Assembly (NCBI GenBank): GCA_026545225.1
Contig: CM048848.1
Location: 46,254,806-46,318,805 of the forward strand
Origin: Cornus controversa
Lineage: Eukaryota; Streptophyta; Magnoliopsida; Cornales; Cornaceae
Length of the DNA: 64,000 bases
Reading direction: 5' to 3'
The notes beneath the pieces are model-generated. The model made no database searches. It was not told the origin of the DNA and worked only from the letters and a program-made list of their open reading frames with translations. This document shows positions 24,446 to 29,303 of the stretch, one piece after another (the stretch's first letter is position 1; every line of letters begins with the position of its first letter). The translations under genes were made by a program, and so were the position numbers.

Positions 24446-24857
24446 CGCGCACGCGCGCAGAGATATGTCAATTTATTTGTTATATGTAAAATTGAAAATT
24501 ATATCCATACAATTCGCAAAGAAAGTGCACCTTCTCGAGTCGGAGCCGTTGCCGGCGCTCCCTCTCGTCTTCGAGAAGCCTGAGTCTGGACCTAAGCTTC
24601 TCTCCCTTGTCGCGCAATTTGTGACTGAGTGTTTCAATGTTGCACTTTGCTTTGGAAATGTTATCGTTCAGCTCTTTATCCCCCAGTTGTTCGAATTCGT
24701 CCCTCTGAGGGTCCTGCGATTGCTCACCGTCCATCGCCGACGGAGGTTGTGCGGTGGTGGTGATCACCAGTACAGGAGGAGGCTCTTCGTCGCCGCTGTT
24801 TATTATTTTTTCCCAGTCAAGATCCATCGGTCTCTTCTTCACTCCCACTTCTTCCAT
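1..24857 (-). CDS. ULP1D: SUMO protease, OTS/ULP1C-ULP1D type (3' end outside window)
   Basis: Ulp1-family cysteine protease (C48). In plants the OTS1/OTS2 (ULP1D/ULP1C) group matures SUMO and removes it from nuclear targets, affecting salt tolerance and light or hormone signalling. Exons, 5' to 3' on the minus strand: 24857-24531, 22451-22412, 18641-18547, 18428 to about 18004, 11940-11892, 4365-4286, 4151-4119, 4008-3913, 1133-1031, 331-234. All junctions except that after exon 4 keep phase and use GT-AG sites. Conserved blocks seen: DLDWEKII and LRDKGEKLRSRL (exon 1), NAFGKELSTLSRCDRRK (exon 4), VVLVDEEEPQ (exon 6), KIYYPSR (exon 7), DDPESVEICYSDM and VMNFYIR (exon 8), FNTYFYKKLKEAV (exon 9), FRRWWKGVNIFQKAY (exon 10). 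The catalytic His, Asp and Cys should follow, left of position 1. Assignment to ULP1D rather than ULP1C is by family resemblance only. Introns are swollen by transposons, up to about 7.5 kb. Confidence 0.88.
234..331 (-). CDS. ULP1D: OTS-like SUMO protease exon 10: entry to the C48 catalytic fold
   Basis: Acceptor TGTAG ends at 332 and donor GTAAGT follows 234. The 98 nt encode 32 codons plus 2 nt, containing FVKFRRWWKGVNIFQKAY and ending at LLPIHE. In Ulp1 proteases the segment right after this holds the catalytic His of the LHWSL motif, so the active site is coded by the next exon. That exon is not in positions 1-233, where I see no matching reading frame. Confidence 0.9.
1031..1133 (-). 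CDS. ULP1D: OTS-like SUMO protease exon 9
   Basis: 103 nt with acceptor TTAG and donor GTAATT. Joined to exon 8 it completes an Arg codon and reads YLQQPTSLKDRARC, then CDYHIFNTYFYKKLKEAV, the conserved helix pair before the catalytic core. It ends in phase 0, matching exon 10. Confidence 0.9.
1481..1632. repeat. Tandem duplication, 76-bp unit, two copies
   Basis: The unit starting CAACAGTTATGAGTTGGAAA at 1481 recurs at 1557 with only a few changes, one being a single-base deletion in GGGAGAAGGC. It lies inside an intron; the short plus-strand frame across it is a by-product. Confidence 0.9.
3185..3640. mobile_element. MITE-like repeat with GAAGCACG ends
   Basis: The left end AGAAGCACGAACACTTCTC pairs as an inverted repeat with the right end, whose reverse complement is AGGAAGCACGGATATGTAC. 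Interior motifs (GGACACGT, GTGTCCGTATC) echo the ends. I could not find a convincing target-site duplication, so the superfamily is open and the boundaries are approximate. Confidence 0.5.
3913..4008 (-). CDS. ULP1D: OTS-like SUMO protease exon 8
   Basis: 96 nt between acceptor GACAG and donor GTAAGT. It encodes DDPESVEICYSDM, then LAPETYLSSTVMNFYIR, the most conserved block just N-terminal of the protease core in plant ULP1C/ULP1D proteins. Phase agrees with both neighbours. Confidence 0.93.
4119..4151 (-). CDS. ULP1D: OTS-like SUMO protease exon 7 (33-nt micro-exon)
   Basis: A 33-nt exon reading MKETKIYYPS between acceptor TCCAG and donor GTACAC. It completes a Cys codon from exon 6 and starts an Arg codon finished in exon 8. 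It is too short to appear as an open frame and is supported by family conservation and by phase on both sides. Confidence 0.88.
4286..4365 (-). CDS. ULP1D: OTS-like SUMO protease exon 6
   Basis: 80 nt reading GQTVVLVDEEEPQFIETTEQ and then an acidic tail ADIADD. The VVLVDEEEPQ block is a signature of this protease group, just before the YYPSR motif. Acceptor ACCAG; donor GTAGAT. Confidence 0.88.
4783..4896 (+). mobile_element. tRNA-derived SINE with degenerate 17-bp TSD
   Basis: An A-box-like AAGTGGTACC and a B-box-like GGTTCAAACC are spaced as in a tRNA-derived pol III promoter. The flanks GAGATTATAAACAAGAA (4766-4782) and GAGATAATGAACAAGAA (4897-4913) match at 15 of 17 bases and are a plausible target-site duplication. 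About 114 bp long. Confidence 0.65.
5116..5681. repeat. Tandem duplication, 283-bp unit, two copies
   Basis: The block 5116-5398 is repeated at 5399-5681 with roughly 90 percent or better identity by eye (for example AAAAATGGCAGAATGTATCA in both). It lies in the intron between exons 5 and 6 of the SUMO protease. The two similar plus-strand frames starting at 5192 and 5475 arise from this duplication and show no known domain. Confidence 0.92.
6655..7668 (-). mobile_element. Non-autonomous LTR retrotransposon (TRIM/LARD-like), nested in hAT element
   Basis: Direct repeats of 206 bp (6655-6860) and 208 bp (7461-7668) begin TGTTAAGA (the right copy has lost its first T) and end ATCTAACA. The 5-bp duplication GTTCA flanks both sides (6650-6654 and 7669-7673). 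Next to the right LTR, the minus strand reads TAGTATTAGAGCC, a decayed initiator-Met tRNA primer-binding site. Next to the left LTR, the minus strand has a purine tract TTTGAGGGGGT. The element therefore runs on the minus strand. It has no gag or pol; the interior is largely a minisatellite. Confidence 0.9.
6925..7215. repeat. Minisatellite, about 66-bp unit, about 4 copies
   Basis: Units share GAGCTGTGAAGATC-type starts, a CATGTTGAGG-type centre and a TGATGACCACT-type end, repeated between about 6925 and 7215. It is the main content of the nested LTR element. The two minus-strand frames over it simply follow the repeat. Confidence 0.8.
7695..7746. repeat. (TA)n microsatellite
   Basis: About 26 uninterrupted TA units just right of the nested LTR element, inside the hAT element. 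Confidence 0.95.
8119..9973 (+). pseudogene. Ty1/copia pol remnant: reverse transcriptase and RNase H
   Basis: The 3' half of a Tork/TNT1-like pol. Order: linker with YSVARDRLRRAIKPP (about 8190), reverse transcriptase from VGCKWVFKKKE (8450) through QLDIKTALLN and LYVNDMLIA, then RNase H with YVDSDYDGDLDRR (about 9436), LSTIEVEYMA and CNSQSAIHL, ending near 9892. Damage: TGA after HKNKT (8417), where Trp is usual; frameshifts near 9120 and 9420; in-frame stops at 9647 and 9703. The catalytic YVDD is YVND, and an RNase H Asp is Asn (CNSQSA for the usual CDSQSA). A purine tract AAGGTGGAG at 9962 precedes the 3' LTR. gag, protease and integrase are missing. Confidence 0.93.
9974..10150 (+). mobile_element. 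Partial 3' LTR of the first copia element
   Basis: Starts TGTTATGTTGTGG directly after the purine tract and contains an R-like section CCAAACCGCATAAGTTCTAG that resembles CCAAACCACATAAATCTGAT in the LTR at 10652. No matching CATAACA end is found; the LTR breaks into sequence of another copia element near 10150. Confidence 0.65.
10155..10651 (+). pseudogene. Second copia element: GAG-pre-integrase fragment joined to its 3' end
   Basis: The open frame from about 10155 to 10525 contains NGLMKIRRGPRVMLLGRK, then VNNFYVLLGNTMLGGA. This matches the block just before the integrase zinc-binding region of copia polyproteins. Everything from integrase through RNase H has been lost: within about 110 bp of the stop the sequence reaches the purine tract CCAAGGTGGAGA (10639-10650) and the 3' LTR. 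A clear internal-deletion derivative, distinct from the copia remnant to its left. Confidence 0.75.
10652..11016 (+). mobile_element. Intact 365-bp copia LTR (3' LTR of second copia element)
   Basis: Bounded by perfect 8-bp inverted ends TGTTAGGA (10652-10659) and TCCTAACA (11009-11016), directly after a polypurine tract. It is clearly related to the solo LTR at 30407-30895: both share AATTGTCTCAAATT near the start, GGTTTCTATTTTAGAGTTGT, and ATCCTTGTCCAACAAGGAAT. No partner 5' LTR is present in the window. Confidence 0.88.
11536..11680 (+). mobile_element. SINE-like fragment followed by (GT)n
   Basis: GGCGGTATAACCTCACCTCC then GGTGAGGATTCAAGCCCC looks like a tRNA-derived A-box/B-box pair. 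It is followed by a GT run at about 11634-11656. No target-site duplication was found. Confidence 0.45.
11892..11940 (-). CDS. ULP1D: OTS-like SUMO protease exon 5
   Basis: 49 nt between acceptor GCTAG and donor GTAAGT. It reads GNVFQCRPANDSRRKN after one base that completes a split codon. The basic SRRKN end continues directly into GQTVVLVDEEEP of exon 6 in phase 0. The preceding exon must therefore end with 2 nt of a codon, which creates the boundary problem noted for exon 4. Confidence 0.78.
12720..13219 (+). mobile_element. RTE-type LINE fragment, part 1 (reverse-transcriptase C-terminal region)
   Basis: Plus-strand remnant of the RTE pol tail: the DNA encoding [13 protein letters not shown] and GVTRRDS is recognisable despite stops and frameshifts. 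It closely resembles the better preserved copy at 36.35-36.6 kb. It breaks exactly at the gypsy target site ATGAG and resumes at 17258. Confidence 0.85.
13220..13708 (-). repeat. 3' LTR of the gypsy element
   Basis: 489 bp, the same length as its partner at 16769-17257 and differing by a few percent by eye (for example GAAGGCTAATAATATTACG against AAAGGTTAATAATATTGCA). The open minus-strand frame at 13263-13463 is LTR sequence, repeated nearly unchanged at 16812-17012. Confidence 0.93.
13759..14157 (-). pseudogene. Gypsy integrase C-terminal domain remnant
   Basis: Contains FMKGDFVIICAPPQPYPQNS, then IHKFGPNAYLFDL and FHAKYLMPN. These correspond to the VGDxV, I-x-NAY-L and F-NV-L blocks that close gypsy integrases. 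It continues, after an in-frame break near 14160, from the frame at 14170-15069. Confidence 0.8.
14170..15069 (-). pseudogene. Gypsy polyprotein remnant: protease-like region fused to integrase, RT deleted
   Basis: The N-terminal part (about residues 1-100) has KSGVNSMKLKLEPHPQPYRV and MIWCDVLPMNVARVLLG, the gypsy aspartic-protease flank. The active-site region just upstream (about 15080) lies across an in-frame stop and lacks a DSG triad. Around residue 175 it becomes integrase: IVSERDVKYKSHFWKTLW, then QTEKEIGIVNHNLG and VEFAYNSLANWSAG. Families normally read SDRD where this has SERD. The roughly 600 residues of RT and RNase H expected between are missing, so this copy cannot be autonomous. 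Confidence 0.82.
15260..16754 (-). other. Gypsy internal leader/gag region, not recognisable
   Basis: Between the protease remnant and the primer-binding site I see no gag motif such as a CCHC knuckle. Open frames here (15897-16286 minus and 16165-16356 plus) have no features I can assign. Confidence 0.5.
16755..16766 (-). promoter_or_regulatory. Primer-binding site of the gypsy element
   Basis: The minus strand reads TGGTATCAAAAC two bases inside the 5' LTR, close to TGGTATCAGAGC, the complement of the 3' end of plant initiator-Met tRNA. Confidence 0.85.
16769..17257 (-). repeat. 5' LTR of the gypsy element
   Basis: 489-bp partner of 13220-13708. It ends CTGCATCA, immediately followed by the target-site duplication ATGAG. 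Confidence 0.93.
17258..17400 (+). mobile_element. RTE-type LINE fragment, part 2 (3' end)
   Basis: Continues the LINE interrupted at 13219. GAATTCATGTGGCCAACCCC and CATATGGGATTAAGGC are the 3'-end motifs of this RTE family; the reverse complement of the same motif occurs at about 36066-36100. Confidence 0.85.
18004..18428 (-). CDS. ULP1D: OTS-like SUMO protease exon 4 (3' boundary uncertain)
   Basis: Begins at acceptor GCAG (18428) or 3 nt earlier at TAG (18431), both in phase. It reads NAFGKELSTLSRCDRRKIG, then a basic, Ser-rich low-complexity stretch (RHKSSSSSRQSSFQCPSS) typical of the disordered N-terminal half of OTS proteins. The frame stays open to a TAG at 17994-17996. Exon 5 needs a 2-nt remainder here. 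No GT donor fits well; a GC donor AG/GCATAT at 18004 would fit the phase. Either a non-canonical donor, an unseen exon, or a recent lesion is possible. Confidence 0.75.
18547..18641 (-). CDS. ULP1D: OTS-like SUMO protease exon 3
   Basis: 95 nt between acceptor TTGTAG and donor GTATGG. Joined to exon 2 it reads GVSDVFEQEAPSSLPPSQSS, then FTSSFCKKLEEN, leading into exon 4 in phase 0. Confidence 0.85.
18642..20611. other. Intron 2 of OTS-like gene, right of exon 3
   Basis: AT-rich, without coding signal. It holds a minus-strand SINE (19975-20065) and a diverged repeat near 19620-19735 with AAGGCGA and GAGGCGATGCCTC motifs. Confidence 0.5.
19975..20065 (-). mobile_element. tRNA-derived SINE fragment
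   Basis: The minus strand reads GTAGCGTAGTGGTACTTCCT (A-box) and, about 30 bp on, GGTCGAGGGTTCAAGA (B-box), a typical SINE head. No clear TSD was found. Confidence 0.6.
20612..20791. mobile_element. Mutator-type MITE, 180 bp, perfect 9-bp TSD
   Basis: The left terminus GAGAAAGGCTATCAAGAG pairs with the right terminus, whose reverse complement is GAGTAAGGCTATCAAGAG. The inverted arms extend about 30 bp. The exact 9-bp duplication TTTCACAAT flanks it (20603-20611 and 20792-20800), the size made by Mutator-like transposases. Confidence 0.88.
20958..22150 (+). mobile_element. Au-type SINE split by a nested insertion
   Basis: The left part has GCGTTAGCTCAACGGTAAGG (A-box). After the insertion the right part has GGAGGTCACAGGTTTGAAAC (B-box), then the Au-family tail CCGGACCCCACAATG and AGCCTCGTGCACTGGGTTT. 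A 14-bp duplication TTATTTTAAATATA flanks the whole (20944-20957 and 22151-22164). Without the insertion the SINE is about 167 bp, near the usual Au length. Confidence 0.88.
21016..22033. mobile_element. hAT-like insertion inside the SINE, 1018 bp, 8-bp TSD
   Basis: It interrupts the SINE B-box region and is bounded by the exact 8-bp duplication GGAGGTCA (21008-21015 and 22034-22041). The left end GGAGCGGAGCCAGGATTCTG and the right part GGGGCGGCCATGGCCCCTGC resemble a plant family whose ends read GCGGAGCCAG and GGGGGGGCC. The inner 900 bp are AT-rich with no transposase. The terminal inverted repeats are weak, so the superfamily rests on the TSD size. Confidence 0.75.
22412..22451 (-). CDS. 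ULP1D: OTS-like SUMO protease exon 2 (40-nt micro-exon)
   Basis: 40 nt reading DDDECEVPEQSKP between acceptor GACAG and donor GTTTTG. It starts in phase 0 after exon 1 and leaves one base that makes a Gly codon with exon 3. It is small and acidic, so it is supported by phase and splice sites more than by sequence conservation. Confidence 0.75.
23743..23797. repeat. (CT)n microsatellite, 55 bp
   Basis: Uninterrupted CT dinucleotides. On the gene strand this is (AG)n, in intron 1. Confidence 0.97.
24370..24459. repeat. Compound (AT)n(GT)n(GC)n microsatellite
   Basis: Alternating purine-pyrimidine over about 90 bp: AT to about 24406, GT to about 24436, then GC with one A to 24459. It begins about 65 bp downstream of the exon 1 donor of the SUMO-protease gene. 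Confidence 0.97.
24531..24857 (-). CDS. ULP1D: OTS-like SUMO protease exon 1 with start codon
   Basis: 109 codons ending at donor AAG/GTGCAC. The chosen start (24857) gives MEEVGVKKRPMDLDWEKII. An in-frame ATG at 24923 would add 22 residues rich in His, Thr and Tyr that look like translated leader, so it is less likely. Conserved features: a DLDWEKII-type opening and an acidic GDEEPPPVLVI motif. A helical ELNDNISKAKCNIETLSHKL segment follows, then LRDKGEKLRSRL and an Arg-rich ERERRQRLRLEK end, as in ULP1C/ULP1D N-termini. Confidence 0.88.
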
Positions 24858-25890
24858 GCATGTATGTAGATGTGTATGTATGTGTATTTTATATGTATAT
24901 ACACAGACACACTCCTCTTGCACGATCAGATGCTTTCAGCTCTGCAGCTTTCTCTCTCCTCGAAGCGCTCTCTGTACAATGACAGTGAAGAGAGAGAAAG
25001 TAGACCATGGAAAAGGGGAAAATGAAAGAGAGTAGTAATTAAGAACTTTGGTAGGGTTGAAAATGAACCGAACTGTTCCGAAATTTCAATCCTCGTTAAA
25101 TTGAGTTCAACCTCATTTTACTGAGCCGAGGTTGAACTCGCTTTTTACTTAACTCGAGTCCTATTAACGAGTTGAGTTTGAGCTCGTGAACAAACTCATT
25201 AGTAATGGGTCAATATATTTAGCCCAACTTGTGTTTCATAAGGCCCAGTGTGTTGTTACAAAAGAATCCATTTTCATTGATTCATCAGCCCAGTAATCCA
25301 CGTACGTCACAGATGTCACATCGGATTACTTCTAAGAAATACGATGACAACTTTAAAGACATGTTTGATTTGTCATTTAGAAAATAATTTTATATAATAA
25401 TAAAAAAATTTCTCTAAAAATAAATATATCTTTTCAAAAATAATTAACTAAACATATTTTTATACAATTTTTTTATTTTCAATTCTCTTATAAAACTGAA
25501 CACTCTAACTTGTTGTTTTGGCAAAAAAAAAAAAATTAAATACTCAAAATTTAAAATTGATAATTAAAAATAAAGTTTTGTTACTTAAAACTTTGCACTA
25601 TTTTTAAGGGTGAAATTGCACTAAACTTCCATTAATTATTTAAATGTAAGGTCGTCCAAATCCGTTAACTTTTCTTCTCATTTTACTATTTTACCTTTAA
25701 AAATTAATTAAAAAAGAAAAATCAAAGTATTGAAGAAGATTAACAGTAGTGGCAAACCTCTGCTTCTTCCATATACCATATTCGACTTCCAGTAACCAAA
25801 GGATATACATACATATACTATATATATTATATCCTATTTGATTTGAAAATAGTATCCGTTTTGATTTGATTAGTTTGGCCTTCTTGCTTG
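24858..25890. other. Upstream region of OTS-like gene
   Basis: Presumed promoter and 5' UTR of the minus-strand gene: a leader rich in GA repeats on the plus strand (24975-25035), then a hAT-type repeat end (25052-25240) and AT-rich sequence to 25890. I cannot point to a convincing TATA box. Confidence 0.4.
25052..25240 (+). mobile_element. hAT-type MITE end in the promoter region
   Basis: TAGGGTTGAAAATGAACCGA is the same terminal repeat as at the ends of the 6053-7964 element. GAGCTCG and GAGTTGAG motifs follow. No opposite end or TSD was found, so it is truncated or degraded. It starts about 195 bp upstream of the start codon of the SUMO-protease gene. Confidence 0.6.
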
Positions 25891-25976
25891 ATTACAACCA
25901 CGTAATATGAGCCAAAAGAATATGAACCAGGAACAGTGATTGCCCAGAAACCCTATCACTTCCTCCATTCCCGACC

Positions 25977-26186
25977 TCACAAAACCCTAACTTGGCGACG
26001 ACATTGTGCGTCACCACACCAGTACATAACATTGTCGACGCTGCACACGGGGGGTTGGTCCGGAAGCAATTGACCAGGCAGGACGCCGGGTCGTTTTTCC
26101 GGCACAAATGTCGTCGGAGCATCGGCGGCGGCGGCGATTGACGGTACTTTCTTCTTGCTTGGCACACTGCCTCTTCCTTTCCCCAT
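25977..26186 (-). CDS. Hypothetical small ORF in a GC-rich intergenic patch
   Basis: A 69-residue frame from ATG at 26186, MGKGRGSVPSKKKVPS, then Ala-rich and Pro-rich sequence. It is in a patch rich in CG dinucleotides that stands out from AT-rich flanks. I do not recognise it. It may be a short gene, the first exon of a lost gene, or chance. An overlapping frame (26011-26199) is equally open, which weakens the case. Confidence 0.25.
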   Translation of the reverse strand: MGKGRGSVPSKKKVPSIAAAADAPTTFVPEKRPGVLPGQLLPDQPPVCSVDNVMYWCGDAQCRRQVRVL

Positions 26187-26199
26187 CAGAATCAAACAC

Positions 26200-28560
26200 T
26201 TCTTTTTTTTTTAATCTTGAAAACTATGATTAGATAGGTAATCTTGAATGCTATGATTTTAATCATACTTGGGTGGATAAAGAGCCCAAAAAAAAAAAAA
26301 AACCCCTAAACTAGTGCTCATTTGCAAATAACTCTTGAACAATTTCTGAACTAATAATTTGTTACCATTAAGGACATTCTCATTGAAAAAAATAATTTTA
26401 TTTGTTTTTCTTAAATTTGTTATATACCATTAAATTATCTTCATTATCTTTTTTTTTTTGTAAAAATATTAATTATACCATTTAACTTAATTTTATTATT
26501 GACATTCATTTATCATTATGGAAAAAAAATACACAGTTATAATTACCACTAAATTTAGTCGTTTTCTAAAATAATTAACTTATGATTACAACTTTATGAT
26601 TTATAATAAAATTTATTATATTTTGTTTAAACTTTTTTACGGTTAAAAAAATACATTTTTTAATATAATATATTCATAAAAATTTGAGAAATTACTTAAA
26701 TAAAAATAAATTCTTTTTCCTGCAATATATTCATGAAAAATTACGAAATTACTTCAAAAAATTATAAAAAATTATTTAATATTTTTATTAAAAAATTATT
26801 TTCAAGAATTAAAGGTTAATATATGTAAATTTGATGGAAAATATGTCATTAAAATATTATGAATTTTTTTCGTAATTTATTTTAATAAGAAAAATAGGTT
26901 AAGTGTAATTCAATAAGAATTAGCATTATGGTTACTTAATAAAAAATAACTAGACATGGAAGCATTTTGTAACAAAATGTGATAGTTCAAGAAATTTTAT
27001 GTACAAGAATAATTTAGGGGTTTTCTTTTCCCTTTACTCTACTCGGGTCAAGAATAAGACGAAAAGAGACCAAGGAGAGAGATCAAATGGGTAAAAATAT
27101 TTATTAAGCGGTATTTTGGATCATTTTTGAAGGCAAAATAGTAAAATTACAAAAAATTAACATATTTGGATGATCATCCAATCCAGAGGTGTAACTTGGC
27201 AGTTTTTGAAAAGTTCTAAGGTTAATTTGATACAAAAAAAATAGTTCAAGGCTTTTTTTCCAACTTCTTTTATACAATGTTATTGTTAATGGAATAAGGT
27301 GTGAAGATGAAAAACAAGAATTGATGGTATGAGACTCCCTCGATTTGTTGCAATGCAAGCTTGAGTGGAGACGAGTCCGAACTTGTTAAATTACAATCCG
27401 AATATTTTTTCTGAACATTGCAAAACAAATCTGAACAACCTAAAACTTGACTCAGTTCATTTACAGTTGTAGTCAGAGCAATTTTGAATGCTTCTTCTTA
27501 GGTACAATCACAAGTCCAATTTTGTCTCAATTACAAAGGAATCGAACTATTCCACACTCTCACAAAGGAGGATAGCATTAACTATTATGGAAACAAAAAT
27601 TCCACACTCTCACAAAGGAAGATAGCATTAACTATTATTACTCTGTCTTCAATTTCTCTAACCTCCTCAAATTCTACTAATTATTTCACCATTTACACCA
27701 CCATTCTTTTGTGTTATGTATCATACCCCCACCTAATTTCTCACTCACATCTGCAATATATTTGCTAAGATGCTCAATTGATATGGTAACTCAAAAATCT
27801 GTATATGCATGACTTTCAAATAATCAAAATCATTGAAATCAAATTTAAACTAGAACTCATTAAATAATTGAATCTAAATCCATATAACTTCTTACATTCA
27901 ATTATTGGAAGTGAATTTAAGATGGAGGGAAAAGAAAACGAATAGTCTCTGTGGGGACAAAACAATGTTCTAATCTTTATACAGCACTCTGCAGTATTAA
28001 AAATGTATCTAATTATCTGAAAATTTGAATGTGGCTTCAACTAAATGCAGCACAACTTGCAAGAACTACTCAAATTCCAACATATGCCAATGATGTTCAA
28101 CAAATACATACCTTACCAAGACAAAATAGCCTTAATTGTCACCATATTACATTTCAGATGGATCTGTATATTATGATGTTCAACTCAACCACTAACCAAC
28201 TTGATTCTGAACACTTAACAGTGGCTATTTTATAAGTTGTTTCACTCATCCACTATTCAAAGTTTTATCAAAAAAGGTGTATCAAATTCAGGCCAGCCCT
28301 TTACTATAAACTATTTGGGGATTGCAGATATGACTGTTGTTACCTCTACTGAAAAAGAAATGGGGATCATTTGATTTGGTGTTTGCATGCTTAATTATTA
28401 GTGCCATTTGACAATATACCAGTGATTCACAGAATGGGATGAAACCTAAACTTGATGTTTCCCATGAAATCCAACGAAGATTGGAGGAGAATGAAATGCA
28501 AGAATGACCGAGACATTTATAATTGAATTGAGATATATATCGAACTACACCCGTCAGGTT
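26200..28560. other. Intergenic region between MBD9-like and OTS-like genes
   Basis: Very AT-rich from 26300 to 27000, with many A and T runs. A 48-50-bp tandem duplication (TCCACACTCTCACAAAGGA) lies at 27554-27650. No gene is recognised. Confidence 0.6.
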
Positions 28561-28943
28561 CACATTCTTTCTTTTTTACATCAGATTGATTCATTTGTAT
28601 GCAGATATGGATGTGGCTCTTCAGAAGATGACACCGAGTTCTCCAGTTAACAGATGCCAATTGCAGAAGCCAATTGCAGCTTTAGTCGATTCTGAATCGC
28701 CATCCAGTATCTGTGTCAGTGTATCAGCATTGCTACATATATACAGCAAAGGACTGGTCCATGGCAGCGGACGTCCACATGCCTTCCAACTTCAGGGTCA
28801 AATCCACTGACCGGCATACAGCATTGTAAAGTTAGAACGAAGCTACACATTTGAACGCTTGAGCCTGCTTTTGATTCACATGCCACAAACACGGAGTAAA
28901 CTTGGGTTAAGTTTTCCACAATGATAGAAGCATGTATCAAAGT

Positions 28944-29303
28944 TCAACCCCCTGAATCTTTCTTTCTCCTGCTAGGTCTGCTCCTTGGTTTTGGATTGAC
29001 AGTTGTATCCGACTCGAGGGACTTTTGGACCTGCGGGCTGCCTGGCTTCAGGTTGTTTGTTGGATCTGAAATGGGAGAATCTTCTTTGTTTGACTTGCAA
29101 TCTGGCTTCAGAATCTCTACTGAATCCAAGCTGGGCAAAGGTTTCTCATAGATAATGGCAGCATCCAAGGTGTATATATGGAGAGCAAGCGCAGAGAGAG
29201 TAGAAATTTTGGCTGCAGCTGAATGTGATGACCAATACCACCAATCATTTTTTAGGTACTCACTTTTAATCATGTTCTCGAGTATGATCGTCGCTTGAAC
29301 CAT
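28944..29303 (-). CDS. MBD9: MBD9-like terminal exon and stop
   Basis: Acceptor CTTCAG precedes [20 protein letters not shown], then [20 protein letters not shown], a strongly conserved C-terminal block of this family. The exon ends with a basic tail [14 protein letters not shown] and TGA at 28944-28946. 119 codons plus stop, phase 0. The roughly 380 bases beyond it are probably 3' UTR; I see no clear polyadenylation signal. Confidence 0.92.
   Translation of the reverse strand: MVQATIILENMIKSEYLKNDWWYWSSHSAAAKISTLSALALHIYTLDAAIIYEKPLPSLDSVEILKPDCKSNKEDSPISDPTNNLKPGSPQVQKSLESDTTVNPKPRSRPSRRKKDSGG

Larger units (their letters stand above)
22452..24530. other. Intron 1 of OTS-like gene
   Basis: No coding signal recognised; the frames at 22836-23176 show no known domain or splice fit. 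Holds a (CT)n run (23743-23797) and a compound AT/GT/GC microsatellite (24370-24459). Confidence 0.6.

Noticed and set aside
24258-24583. Overlapping frames on both strands with Tyr-Ile, Cys-Val and Ala-Arg dipeptide runs
   Set aside because: They are translations of the AT/GT/GC microsatellite, not proteins.
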